Below, piece by piece: positions 1 through 12,669 of a DNA stretch of 64,000 bases (position 1 is its first letter; each line of letters opens with the position of its first letter). The notes under the pieces were generated by a model. The model saw nothing but the letters and a program-made list of their open reading frames with translations. It searched no databases and was not told where the DNA came from. Position numbers and translations under genes: made by a program. Origin of the DNA: Polytrichum commune (Eukaryota; Streptophyta; Polytrichopsida; Polytrichales; Polytrichaceae); assembly GCA_950295325.1 (NCBI GenBank), contig OX485803.1, positions 22,198,001 to 22,262,000 on the forward strand. Reading direction: 5' to 3'.

Positions 1-2325
1 AATGAAAATCCAACCAATTGCTCATTACTCAATGGAAGTGAACATATATCTTGGATGTGGGACCTTGAAGGTGAAGGGCACTCAATATGGTTTTTGTGGA
101 TAAGTGGGCTTCAAGAATGCAAAGGCAATGATTTTTTCGAGTTCGGGTGGGCGGGCGGGCGGGCAACAATTTTCGGCCGGGTCCAAAAAATCTTGAGTTT
201 TTGGACGGACGGTTGCCCCTGCCCGAATCTTCCTCCCCTGAAGAGATCATTGGGAGGGGGGGGAACCTAACGTCCTCCTTGTTCTACTCTGGGTGTGGGT
301 ACAGACACTCGAGGGTCACTTTATACTTGGGGCTGGGTTGAGGGTTGGCCTGAACTCCCAAAATCTAGGCCAATAGGATCGCTCGATTTCATGAAATCGG
401 GCCCAAGGGCTTTATGCTAGGGGCGGCCCAAACATGCACTCATCCCATGTGGCGTCCTAGGTGGCACAGATTTGGTGCCAAACCATCGGGCCCTAGTGAA
501 GAGATTGGGACGAGCTTTTCCTTCGCCCGAACTGTCATCTAGGGCCGGATTGGGCTCATCCGTTGGATTCAGGTCATCTTGTCCTGTCAATCATTAAGGG
601 GTAAATTCTTTTCCTCTTCTCTCCTCTCCACTCATCTAATAATACATCAATTAGCATAAATATAATTGCATTGGACTAATAAGGCAACAATTAGGGCGTT
701 AATCACACACTAAAGATAAAAATGAAACTTTCAAGCATTTAATCAAGCATATAGTACGGCTTAGGTTATGGGTTAGTCTAATAACACATCAATTAGCATA
801 AATAGGATAGCATTAGGCTAATAACACAACAATTAGGGTGCTAATCACACACTTAAGATAAAAATGAAACATTTAAGCATTCAATCAAGCACATGATAAG
901 GCTTAGGCTATGGGTTAGACTAATAACACAACAATTAGTATAAATATGGTAGCATTAGGCTAATAACACAACAATTAAGGTGCTAATTATACACTTAAGA
1001 CAAAAAATGAACATTTAAGCCATTAATCAAGAATTTGGTGTGCCTCCTAAACCGCACCCATCGGTACATCCATTAGACATGGTAGATTAATCTATAGGAG
1101 CATTTTGACGCCATAATAGATTCAAAGGCCCCAATTTAGTCTACTGGGACCCAATTTCGATTCACTCACCACAACCCTATAGAGGTCATCCCCCATGGTA
1201 AGTGTCGTTAAACTTAATTGTTGAGAACACCGGACAGTGTTCATGAACTTAACCCTCAAGATCATCAGGCCTCATCACTTCCCTGAATCAATGTCCGGGG
1301 AGATTTCTTGGAAATAACCGGTCGAGATCCTAGTGTTTCCAACTCCAGCCGGGTTCATGTTGACATCTTTCGGTTCTTTCTTTATTACTATGAGGTATAT
1401 TCTCTAAATTCCTCGAAACAGTTCAGAACGGTAGTTTTCCTGAAGTCTTGAACTCCAACCGGCTATTTTTCAAACTCAACCGGTCCATCTGAATGCCCTC
1501 CAAGCTGCCTTCCCGAGACTTAAGTTACGTTTAGACTAAGTTACTCGGATCGTTTGATGATGGTTACGGCTTCTGTCACTCTTCTCGAGCAGTGTTCTAT
1601 ACCTCATGAGAACTTATTCATATAGGATTCCTAGAACCCAGTAAATTGAAGTCTTCTATACCATGCTTTCAACCGATTTGGTACCAGTCTTCTCTCATTA
1701 GACGAAAAAAAATGGTTTGACACCACCCTGATGTACTTTCAACCCCATTAGTCTTTTTGGTTTCCCGGACTGTAAAATCAATTCATGTCGTTCCACGTCA
1801 AAGGATTGTGGTTTATTCATCTCAAGTGGGTCCCCCTAGAGTAATTCAAGGCCTTAGATGATAATTACCAAAAAAAATCCCCCAAAAACTTATATGTTGT
1901 AATAAAATTGCATGTGTTTTTCACCTTAAGCAATAGTGGGAGGAGCCTAGCTCAAAAGAGGTAGGCGTTTAGCCCTAGCCATAATAGAGGCAAATTGATT
2001 GTGTATAGTTAGACAAGTACAAGTGTACAATTAGAATCTTTAGTAAATATTATCCATCTCAAAACATTTCCAAGCTGCCTTTCATGCAATTTGATACATC
2101 TCCAAGTCTAGAAATGGTTCATAATGAAATGTCTCACATGAAAATGGTCAGTAGAACATGGTATTCGTGACAACATCACATGCCATGCAAAAATGTCACA
2201 AATGTTGTTTTCTCCAATACAAGGAAGGCCGGCTCGAATGGGTCTTCGGAGGCAACTTCTTGCCAACTACATCTGGATGTATCTACAAATTAATGTTAGC
2301 ATGTGCATGTGATAACGAGGAAATG

Positions 2326-2420
2326 AGTCTTTTTATATCATGAATGTTATGTTCTTCATTGTCACTTTAAACACTCTTGATACCAATCAAAACATAACAT
2401 TCATGATACAAAAAGACTTC
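2326..2420. repeat. Inverted repeat (hairpin), 28-bp arms
   Basis: Arms 2326-2353 and 2393-2420 are reverse complements apart from a base or two (AGTCTTTTTATATCATGAAT against ATTCATGATACAAAAAGACT), with a loop of about 39 bp. The same hairpin is kept in the duplicated copy near 29,685-29,780. The loop on the minus strand contains TTGGTATCAAGAG, which resembles a tRNA-iMet primer-binding site of Copia elements, but no LTR boundary could be placed. Confidence 0.55.
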
Positions 2421-4004
2421 TTCTTTATTTTATGAACTTGTACCATAGGTGCCCATACAAAATAAGTTCCAAATGCAAAATTTTCCAAGCTGAAGTGCAC
2501 TCCACAAGACTTGAAACCGAGTCGACCTTGAAAAATTAATGTCACTTGTAAATGTGACATTTTGTGAATACTATGTTCAGATTGTTGACATAAGTCACAG
2601 TTGAAGCAAATATCATTATTCTAAAAAATGTTTCAATCTCATCACACTACATCAGGATGTATGGAGCTGATGGACATGTGCAAAGAACTCAACACAACTT
2701 GAACGTAATTTACAGTAATCTACACTAACGTATCAATTTTTTTGTCACAACTTGCATCAATTGTGAACATGTGCTCCCACTAATCATCAGGCACTACACT
2801 TAATATGATATTTAGTGTCATAATTCATTATTTGGAGTTACGCAATGGTTTAACTTTTTATTATTAATGTAATTATTCACCAAGTAAAGATGATAATGTT
2901 CTATAATTTCCAAACAACCAATTTAACCTTTGTTGACAAAAAAAAAATGAGATACAGAGTAAACAATCATAGCATTGGGTAATTCCAAAGAGTAAGTGAC
3001 ACGGAATACAATCTTTAGTGTACCCATTTTCTCCACTGCAAGGTCAGAAATCTTGTTTTTGTAAAAGTCAGGCTAAATTTTGTTCTTTGGACTTGGTAGC
3101 ATCTCCGACTTGGTCACAACATGGCCACATCCAACTCACCAACTTAGCACATGCAAACCCAAGTGCTTTTTATACAAGAACCTCCAATACATCTTTTCCA
3201 CCTCAAGGAGAAGAAACTACAGTTGACTGCCTTCACCTCAAGACTTCCTCAACTATGAATTTGAATTGTACTTCAGGCCAACATCGGCACCAAACCAATG
3301 TAACATTATTGTTGATTATCACAGCTCAAATTAAAGACTCACCATGGAAATTGGCCATTGACCAATAATCCCAATCCTGAGAGATAAGAAAGTCTATTAC
3401 TTTTGCGCTCACTATGTAGTTGGAAATGATTTATAGTACATGCACCTATTCCCGACCAGGACCCCATCAACAATCTATAATATACCGGAATTTCGATCAC
3501 ACTAGTATCGAATTTCGATCAAGCCAGAATCAATAGTGCCATGACACATGTCCTAGTTCTGAGTGCTAAAGTATGGAGGAGTGAGCAGTTGAAATGAGCA
3601 GTTATAGCAAACTCTAGACATTGGTAATATGGTCATGCCAATTTTTGGCTTCAAAAATTCACAGTATATTCAATATAAGTAATAAAGTTACCAAAAATTT
3701 GTAATCCTCCTAATTTTTGTCTTCTTACACGGGGGAAAATTGCACCACCTTACACTTCTCCAAATTTGGTGCAAAACCTCTAAAGCGAATGGCTATGGAT
3801 GCCTCTACTCCACACGTTGTACTAAGAGTGCCCTTTCTACAACTCCATTAAAGATAGGTTTCATCCCTCTATCAATTTGTAGTACTAGACATTTGCAAGT
3901 CTTTCTTCTGAGTGAACCATCAAATTGATATTAGCAACAACCACATGGAGGCCGCTGCACTTTGTTACTCTAGGAAATTAGCTTTGTTGACATTATCTTG
4001 TATG

Positions 4005-5025
4005 CAATGTCCACGGAGAACCGGTATTTAGTGTAATGACGGCCGGTTGGTTTTGTGAAAAGTCCGGTTGAATTGGGAATGGGAGGATATGAAACCGGTG
4101 CTTTTGAAAAAAAATGGATTTCAACCGGCAACCATTTTAAGGAGGAGGATTTTTACTCGGATGAATTGTGAAATAGGCGGATTTCATCTGGTTCTAGGGT
4201 TTAGGTTATGTGTTCGTTGTAGGCTTGTAGCAATTTGGTGAATGGCGGACACACAAAGCTTTTGCCACACTATTGCATTTCATTGTTGATGGCTAGCGTT
4301 TAGAATGTATTATGAGTGTGTCTATGGAAGATCTTCGTGGTGATCTTGATAACGTACTAATGAAAGCCATAGCTTTATGGAGGAACTCTACAAAGTTTAG
4401 ATGGTTGTTTTCACATCCACATAGATACCTTTTAGGGCGTTTTCCTCTTGAAGGCGAAGATAATACTATTGATTTTGACTCTAACAGTTGATGAATTTCA
4501 TTTTCGTATATAATACGGTATGTTAGGTTACTCTTTTATCATGTTGTGGCCTCAAATCTAATATGAGGTTTTAAGACCTAGGTATGGTAGAAGAGTAAAT
4601 CCATGGCCATCAACCGGTTGATGGGTTATTTTAAATTCAACTCCTGCTACGAATAAATTGTTGATCATTGTTGTTGTTTCTTGTATGTAATGGATTGTTG
4701 AACATTGTTGTTGGATGTTGTTATCATTACATATTATTGTTGTACGTTGACATGTTCTTTGGACGTTGTTGTTGAATGGTGTATGTTGTTTGTAGATATA
4801 ATTTTGCTACATCAGAAAACCGGCTAACTTATCAATGCCCAAGTTTTTGGCCGGTTGTCATTACAATGAAGAGGAAATTAGCCGGCACTTAAAAAAATAT
4901 AGAAGATATTGGCCGGTCCAAATAAATGGCAACAAGTTTGCAACCGGTCAAATATTGAAGAAACCGGTAGAAGTTGTGAAGGGGCGGATTTTAGCCGGTT
5001 GAGGTAAAAAATCTCCCGAACCCTG
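4005..5025. mobile_element. hAT-like non-autonomous element A (1,021 bp)
   Basis: The element is bounded by an exact 8-bp target duplication CTTGTATG (3997-4004 and 5026-5033). The duplicated copy has the empty site with a single CTTGTATG at 31,345-31,352. Terminal inverted repeats are short and imperfect: left CAATGTCCACGGAGA, right (reverse complement) CAGGGTTCGGGAGA. Many ACCGG/CCGGT motifs lie near the ends, reminiscent of subterminal transposase sites in Ac-type hAT elements. A second member lies at 38,776-39,789. No full transposase is present; a small conserved ORF pair is listed separately. Confidence 0.88.
4312..5002 (+). other. Conserved small ORFs inside hAT-like element A
   Basis: Two reading frames are shared with the related element at 38.8-39.8 kb. 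The first (4312-4491) encodes 59 aa beginning MSVSMEDLRGDLDN and ending at TGA. The second ends at TGA 5000-5002 and contains MPKFLAGCHYNEEEI and a C-terminal GRILAG. In the related element the first frame has a TGG to TGA nonsense change but the second frame stays open (39,482-39,766) with mostly conservative changes. The two parts could be exons of one element-encoded or captured protein. I do not recognise the family. Confidence 0.45.
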
Positions 5026-6215
5026 CTTGTATGTACTTCTAGTCCCAAAAGCCTTCTGGCTACAACCCGACCTGCAAGTCTGTGGTTTGGATGTTGAATC
5101 CGCTGCTGTTACCAAGTGCAGCCTGTCATGGTCTATCATTGGACATAGAGGACTTATCAAGAGGGATAATAATCAAAGACATGCAATGACGAACTTAAAC
5201 CTCGAAATCAACTAATGGCAAAGCACAAAACGTTCTCCTTTTGGTAGTATGCTTCAGTTGCCATGATTTATACTTGAGATTGGGAGTAACAGCATGCAAA
5301 ACTAATCAAGTTTCTAGAAGCTTCACATGCATTGATGATCTCAATATGAGACTACACTGGACATTGAGTGTTCAGTGTTGCTAATATTGTATTTAGTGTC
5401 ACCAATTCTATTTGTCTTGCTCAATACTAATCGTAAACCGCGGGTGCATTGTCACCAACACTAAATGCAAACCTAAAATATTTTCTCATTCCTTGTAAAC
5501 ATTTTTGGGGATTATAGATTTATAATGTTGCAATTACCGTCACTTACCGTAACTTATTGTTGTTGGACTTTCAAACATGTAAGGTTATTGAGGCCTCAAG
5601 CAATATATAATATACATACATCATGTATTTATTATGCAAACATAAACGTATGGATGTGATGCATAATTTAATGATAGCGCATATGGTTGTAAAAGTTTCA
5701 CAACCATATGCTTTACAATACTGGAAATTAATAAATATAAAAGAATACGCTACCACACTCTACTTAGTGCTTGTAACACTATATTAGGTAATATGAGATT
5801 TTGTGGCATTTTGAGATATTTACATATTTAAGAACATAGAAATTGTCATATAAATATTAGGGAAAGATGTGTGAAACTCAAACATGCAAACATTCAAGAG
5901 CAGTGATCTACATCAATCCATGCACAAATGAAGGCATAATTCGATCTCATGTTAGGATGGTTTCGGTAGGACAACCGAAACATGAGACAATATTAGAAGA
6001 GAAAGGAAATATTCATATCACATGAAATATAAAATACAAGGTATGATCAAAGAAATTAGGTAGCAAGTAAGTGCCACATACCCTTTATTGGATAGTGTGA
6101 CCTAAACTAAACCTAATTTTGTACAATGTCTATGGTAAATGTGGCATTTATGGCCTTGGCTGCCGCTCCTTTTTCCTTCACTGCCACTTCTTTTGCTCGC
6201 ATAGCCTCCACATTC

Positions 6216-6562
6216 TCGGGGGGGGGGGGGGGTAGTCATTGGTTGGAGTAGCAATACACGTGCGAACAAATGATAGGGTATTTAAAAAACATGAGGGCAA
6301 AAATTTATAATTGGACTTAAGAGTAATATAGTGTATCAAAAATGACATTGGACATCTTTAAAGTACTATAGGGTATGAAATAATAGGTAATTTGGAATTA
6401 TAAGTAAGGCAAGCCATTTTTCTATTAACCCAAAGTAGAAGTTTACATAATGATAGCATGTGAAAAAAAAAAGAGAATTGAAAGTAATACCCCCCTATAA
6501 AATAGTGGTTGTTCGCACCTATATCCTTAACTTTTTAACACACTGCCCCCCCCCCCCCCGAG
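6216..6562. mobile_element. MITE with G/C-tract ends (347 bp)
   Basis: A 9-bp target duplication TCCACATTC (6207-6215 and 6563-6571) flanks inverted ends made of TCGGGGG... and ...CCCCCGAG tracts. Behind the tracts, CACGTGCGAAC (left) faces GTTCGCACC (right), so the inverted repeat reaches inward. The duplicated copy has the empty site (TCCACGTTCCGG near 36,234-36,245). No coding capacity is visible. Confidence 0.8.
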
Positions 6563-6625
6563 TCCACATTCCGGAAAATCTCTACTTCACGGTTGTAGTT
6601 GAGGTCAAGATGAGGGCCCACCATG

Positions 6626-8727
6626 CACGGGGAGGTGACTATTGAAATTTTAGAAACCACGTGAGATAAAAAATAGGGTCAATTTAATTCATCGAGGGTA
6701 AATTTTACAAATTCGTTAGATCTACCATAGCATTGGAAATATGTCCTCTACATGATTATTTGTAAAATAGGGTGGTGAATAATTCCTCCATTTTAGTAAT
6801 CAGTAGAAAAAAATAGGGTATTAGATATTGGATCCCCCCAAATGTGTGTAGTACGATCAATAGAATAATTATGGGTTTGACTACTTGGATGAAGAATTGT
6901 GTAAATTTTGTCCAAATTTGAATGAAACGCGTTACTATGGAGGGAAATGTTGTGGATTTTTTTGGGGGAAGGAATGTTGTTACTTCTCAATGGCCCTTGG
7001 CTTGCTTAGGGTTGGGCAAGCACAGTGGCGTGAAGGCGGTGAAGCGTTCGGGTAAGAGGTTTTGCGTTGGTGAAGTGTGGTGCATAGGCGGTAAGTAAGA
7101 CACATTTTTTGGAGTTTTCTTCTTTGCTTCATAACGTTCACACAAGGTGTTTCATGAGCGCCAAAGATTCAGCTTGCTCCGCTTGCATGCGGTAAGAATT
7201 GATTTCAAACTCCAACTCCTTGATTTTTCCCTTCCACTGTCTGTTTTTTGACGACATGCTATTGATTTCCGACGCCCTCCTAAATGTGAGATGTAGAAAG
7301 ATGAAGAGTTACAAAACTTGAATGTGAGCGTAGAAAGATGAGATGCTTTCCAGGTTATTCTGTATTTATATCTTGTTCTTTGAGACATCTACCTCAAGTG
7401 GGATGTTCTGATGTCGCTACCAATAGTTGTAAAAATTTGTACGTTTTGATGAGATGTGTCATTCGGATTTTGTGTAACATGTGGTTTCGTAGTCAGAGGA
7501 CGAGGTCCTACTGGAGATTGCAGTGTCATTCCATAAGAGGCCAATTTTGTCATCGAACTAGAACTAATGTCATGGAAACTAGGAGATTACTCAGATGAAA
7601 AAGAAATTAAGAAAAATTCGTGAGGATGGAATTGGGTTCTAGAAAGGCCGATATTGGGATCATCTCGGAAATGTGAGCCAACTTTTTTCATATGATGATT
7701 TTCAACCCTAGAATTATAGGTTTCTTTCGAAGATTTCAAACATAAAATTACAAACTCCATTATGTAATCATAGTGATGCTAGTAGTGTCCGATATGCCAA
7801 AATTCTATTAATTCTATTTTTGCTATAACAATATTTTGTAGATGATCGATGATGCGCTACAACATTTAGCAACGTCACCATGGTAGACATAGAGGATTGC
7901 ACTTTGCCATGCACTCTGCCTTGGAGGAAGACTTGGTGGAGTGGGTGGAAACTTCAAAGGTTACCCGCCTCATGCCATAAATTAGTTTTAGTTATTCGTC
8001 ATCATTGGTGTTAAGCAAATCTCTCCAAATTTTTTAGTCTTATCATGACATTGTAGATGATATTGACATGTATTGGAGGGTGCATAGTTATATCCTAACC
8101 CTTCCCATTGTAAATATTTGGTACAAGGTTGAATGTGTTTGTGAACACAATTGAAGTAAATGTTTTTGAATTTGTGTATTTAACTTTCTTTCATTTGAAT
8201 GCAATCTTTTGTTTTTGGAGTACATAGTTGTGGAAAAAATCATGTTTTGTGATAATTGATTGTGTTTCTTGTTTTGTTCTATCCGTTTTTCCAACTTGTC
8301 TATGTTACCTTGTACATTTTTTTATCTCCATGTTTATAGGTAACCTTTTAAATAATATCCAAGTGTTATTGATTGTGTTCTGAACGGCATTTTGAACGGT
8401 TTAGCATTGGTAAAACTAATTGAAATTGATTAAATGACAAGATGGATGCTATGGAACGTTTGTTGCTCACATAGTCAACTTTGCAATGCTATATAGTATT
8501 TCGTCTACTATTTGGTACTTGTACGATTTATAAAAAAAATATGATGCCAAAAATTAGCCTTTCTAAACAATTACAAATAAATATAGGGTGTTAAAAAATA
8601 CGTCAAAGTAGCTTTATATCTACATATAGGGAGGGAAAAAATATTGAGAGGTGCATAAATATCCCCCCATTAAATACCCCATTATCGCACGTGGTTACAA
8701 AATGTAAAGGGGTCTGATCCCCCCATG
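6626..8727. mobile_element. hAT-like element (2,102 bp), no transposase recognised
   Basis: An exact 8-bp target duplication CCACCATG (6618-6625 and 8728-8735) brackets inverted ends CACGGGGAGGTGACT and, as reverse complement of the right end, CATGGGGGGATCAGAC. Further in, ACCACGTGAGATAA (left) matches ACCACGTGCGATAA (right, reverse complement). The element is absent from the duplicate, where homology passes directly from near 36,245 to the sequence equivalent to 8,790. Small ORFs inside (for example 7338-7598 plus) show no recognisable domain. The TIR resembles those of the elements at 10,386 and 34,050. Confidence 0.82.
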
Positions 8728-10049
8728 CCACCATGATACATTTAGGAGGCCAACGAGAGCCCGAATTATAAGAGGATGAATTCAAATGAGATGTCATTTC
8801 ATAAGAAGATTGCCTTGCACTCTCACATAGGGCATATAAACGCCCCAATTGGATGAACAAGATGCCTTTGGAATGGGTTGGTATTGGGTTAGACGCAACC
8901 TACAAACCAATGGAACAAGTGAAGGGGGGAGGCGGGGGTTAGTAGTTTGGAAAGGAAGACTAAAACCAAAGTTGAATGAAAGGAATGGAGAAATATGGGA
9001 TGGGAAATCCAACTTGGATGAGAGTATAGGTTTACCTTGGGACGTAGGACAGTCGTGGCGGAATACCCGACATCTTGAAACACCCATACAAGCGGTTTAG
9101 CCCTTACAATGGGATACAATATCGGGGGCAAGTTCTCACACTTTTTGTATCTCATTTCTATGAATCTTGTTATTTATTTATTTTTGTCTAACCCTTACCC
9201 CACATGTCATGCGTTGTGATTCATAACCTTAAAGGACCAAGGGGCTCAATGTGCGCCCTATATAAACGATTTCTATATACGAGCCTTATCAAGTCTTAAG
9301 ATCTTTCTCTCATTTATGGGTTTATAACTTTAGTTAATACATTATCTTATGTCAAGGAGAAATCAAACTTCCTACTCATGCGATGTTGATGATCAAAATA
9401 TGTGTTTGCATCCAAGGACACCCAATCTATCTATTTGAAACCTAATCTTCAATAACATTTAGGAATTTTGCTGATTTGGAAAGAGCATTTGAAGAACGTG
9501 TTAATTTTAGATAGGGTCACTTTTGACATAATGGGATAAAAATAGAACATATTTAGTTAGAATTACAACTTTTTGTGCAGAAAGAGACCCAGTTTGGGTC
9601 TCTTGGATGCTTAAGAGTTAATACGTAATTTGTATGGAATACTTCACCCCTTGAGAAGCTCATGAAAATCAACCCATGATGGAGATGTTCATTTTGGTGC
9701 AAGATACTAACTTATGTGGATTGTTGAGATTGTAAAATTATCTGCCCATATCTGTAGATCAGTAATTTTACGATTATGTATTCCTCAATTGTGTCGAAAA
9801 CCTAGAACCGCAAACTCTATCTTGATCATATAATTATGAATCTGACTGTGGAGTACAGTTGCCAGATGAGAAGAATATATTGACTCGAGTTTGTGTAATT
9901 TAACTCACAAATTTATCATTCTTTTCAGGTCGGACATCTCATTCTCCTCGTCTGTCAGTTTGTGAACCACCTGGAAGTTGTAAGATTACCGGTATATCAG
10001 CCAACAGAGAAGGACTAATGCAGATCCATATGAGTATTAGATTTTGTAA

Positions 10050-10058
10050 TATAGTTAC

Positions 10059-10094
<36 letters not shown>

Positions 10095-10111
10095 ATATAT
10101 TATATATATAT
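10050..10111. repeat. (TA)n microsatellite, expanded in copy 1
   Basis: About 60 bp of almost pure TA with two interruptions. The corresponding site in the duplicate (about 37,520-37,532) has only a handful of TA units, so the tract expanded (or contracted) after duplication. Confidence 0.9.
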
Positions 10112-10385
10112 GTAATTATGTAATTTACAAGATATGGTATCTAAAAAATCCAATCATATAGTGTGTTATGTAATACAGGTAAAAGGAGTTGAAAATACAA
10201 TTTACATAATAACATTGAGATAAGTATGAAAGATAGAAATGATAGATTATTGCAAGTGTTCATAAAATGACCAAAGTCAAAGAATGAAGATAAAATATAT
10301 AACATAAAACAATGAATGATAAATAACAATAATTTTTTTAAACAATATAACATGAGGTATAAATAAATGATATATTACTTGAAAT

Positions 10386-10936
10386 CACGGGTAGATCACT
10401 CTAAGGCATTTTTGTGCACCACGTGCGGCTAGGGGTTATTTGTTTTGGGGCTATTTACCTTCAAGGGCTGAATTAAAGCCTCCCTATAATTACTTAAATT
10501 TCAAAAATGGCCCATTTGTTTGCACCCTTTCATTACTTATATTGTCCAAGTCACTGCAATTTTTTGTACTCTATATTCCTTTTAAGTAATAAACGGGCGT
10601 GGGGAAGACGACCCCAACGACGGCGCGTTCCCTTTTCATTCATTTTTGGAGAGACGGAAATCCCAATAATCATCCATCTCCGTGAGTCCTAAACCCATTT
10701 ACACACCATACTAAACATACCTTCTAGGATCCTTATCTTCAACCCCTATTTTAATTTTACAAAAAAATAATGGTCCACATTTTATGTCCATCTAACTTAC
10801 TTATAATGGGATTGTCTACATTTAATGGCCCCTTCATTATTTGGAATTCCTTTATAATTTTTATTTCATATGATTTTAATCCTCTCTATATTATGTCGCA
10901 CGTCGTTTTTAAAATGCACTAAGTGACCTACCCGTG
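10386..10936. mobile_element. hAT-like MITE (551 bp)
   Basis: Ends are CACGGGTAGATCACT and, from the right as reverse complement, CACGGGTAGGTCACT; a further inverted block carries CACCACGTGCG against ACGACGTGCG. The 8-bp target duplication CTTGAAAT lies at 10,378-10,385 and 10,937-10,944. The duplicate copy retains a single CTTGAAAT at 37,798-37,805, giving direct proof of insertion. The 61-codon ORF inside (10507-10692) has no recognisable content. Confidence 0.93.
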
Positions 10937-12408
10937 CTTGAAATTAGACTTGTGGGACAACGTTATGGATAGAGTACACTCAGAAAATCTCAAGTTTCTG
11001 ACTATAGCCTATCCGAGTGATTGTAACATTTTATCATCATCCCATATTATATTATCTCTATTATCACATGTTACATATTGATTCCTTTGGAATCATTCTT
11101 ATTCTATTACTCTATATTTATATTTAATTATACTGACAACGCATCAGAACCTTAGCGCAATGTTCACCACCTTAGGGGGCAATCCTCCTACTATTATTAC
11201 TTGAATTTTCACCAATATACTTACATGGATTTATGTTGGACTTTGGCAGAGGCAACTGCAGGGAGTGGAAGCAATTAGATTTGGAAGGAGTGACTGGGGT
11301 GTCCGCTAATTGTGAAACCTGTATTGGAATGTTGTAGTTGAAATATGAAGACCCAATTTCACAACAACTGTGTATTGGTGATAGTTACAGATCGTCGAGC
11401 CAAAGTGCTTTCATGTCGTACATTTGACTTAGGGCCGCTTTACACTACGGTGGAGAAGTGCACCGGTCGGTCAAGAACTTTCGCCCAAGACATGGTTGTT
11501 TGAGGCGAGGGATGGTATGCCGGAGAAGATGAAAAGACGATAAAATAATGCCTTAAGAAGTCTTGACCGGCTGTAGTGTAACCACCTATAGGAGAAGTGT
11601 ATTGGACAACTTCACCAAGAGGAGAAGTCCACCAGACTACACAAAACGGTCAAAGCCGGCCATAGTAGAAACCTTACCCCCTAAATGACCATTGTATTGA
11701 TATTTAAAGAAAGTATATTGATAAATAAAATAAAATGTATATGGCAATGTTTTAGAACTTCTTTCATGACAATAATTTATTTGAAAATGTTCCACCTCTA
11801 TAATACATCCAAATTAAGGTAATAAGTAGGTAACATTATCTTCTTATTGATTTTTAAAGAAATAACATGTTGGTATAGTCCAACCTTGTTAATACGACAC
11901 TCGTTTATACGACACCCTCAATATTACAACACATTTTTACGAGACCAATCTTTTTAGTTCAAAACTCCCTCTTTTATACGACTACAACACTTGATAATGC
12001 AACATATAGAATCTCCGTTTTGTCATATTAAAGAGGTATTTAATGCTAGAATTCCTTTCATCTATATAATGTACATCTAAAATACATCCATCTTCACTTG
12101 GGAACTACTTGGGAACTTCACTTATTATTGGGAACTTAATGTTAATTAGGGTTACTAGTGTAGAATGGACATAGTTAGGGTGAGAGTGGCCTCCTGCCTA
12201 ATATGTTGCCTTGTACACGGGTGATATAGTATCACCAATACCTTGATGCTAAACGTCATGCGTCATTGTTGTCTAGTTTCTTATTAGAGAACTCTTTATA
12301 TTTTGGTGATAATGAAATGATTAGTTTCCAAAAGTTAGATGGGCATTTAGATAAGATGACAGTTCCTAACTTGGGTAGGCAACACCAAAGATCTTTGGAC
12401 TCTTATTT

Positions 12409-12523
12409 TAAGAGTTCATGAGAATATTTGTAATTGTTTGGAGTTATAAGTTATTATTTAATACCATCTATATTGCTTAAACTTGTTGTATATATTTTTA
12501 AGCTCATATTACTTATGTTTTCG
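12409..12523. other. 115-bp segment present only in copy 1
   Basis: Copy 1 has AAGAGTTCATGAGAATATTT... up to TTATGTTTT between CTCTTATTT and CGTATTCCCTC, whereas copy 2 (near 41,841-41,852) joins CTCTTATTT directly to CGTATTCCC. There are no inverted ends or target duplication, so a deletion in copy 2 is the simpler reading. Confidence 0.7.
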
Positions 12524-12669
12524 TATTCCCTCAATAGTATGACAACTTTATGTCATTTGTTATAGTAATGAGAAGACGACACCTCGATAATACGACTTTT
12601 TGGTATTTCCCAAAAATGTCATCCTAAAGAGGGAGAACAATAGTGCAAAGATTTCTCTCGAGGCGATCG

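Larger units (their letters stand above)
1..12669 (+). repeat. Segmental duplication, copy 1
   Basis: This stretch is repeated in the same orientation at 26,617-41,997. Position 1 aligns with 26,617, 661 with about 27,260, 2,158 with about 29,510, 3,018 with 30,366, 5,160 with 32,940, 9,181 with 36,638 and 11,130 with about 40,575. Homology continues to the left window edge, so the true left end is unknown; it stops at about 12,669, just before 'CACCCCCTTACG'. Copy 1 carries insertions absent from copy 2 (4005-5025, 6216-6562, 6626-8727, 10386-10936) and lacks others. No convincing host gene was recognised; short ORFs are scattered and differ between copies. Long stretches are AT-rich non-coding DNA. 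Confidence 0.9.

Noticed and set aside
2340-2420. Copia primer-binding site suggestion (TTGGTATCAAGAG on the minus strand)
   Set aside because: No LTR end, polypurine tract or gag/pol was seen; kept only as a hairpin.
3018-3368. 116-codon ORF conserved in position in both duplication copies (30,366-30,710)
   Set aside because: The second half is in different frames in the two copies because of indels, and no domain was recognised.
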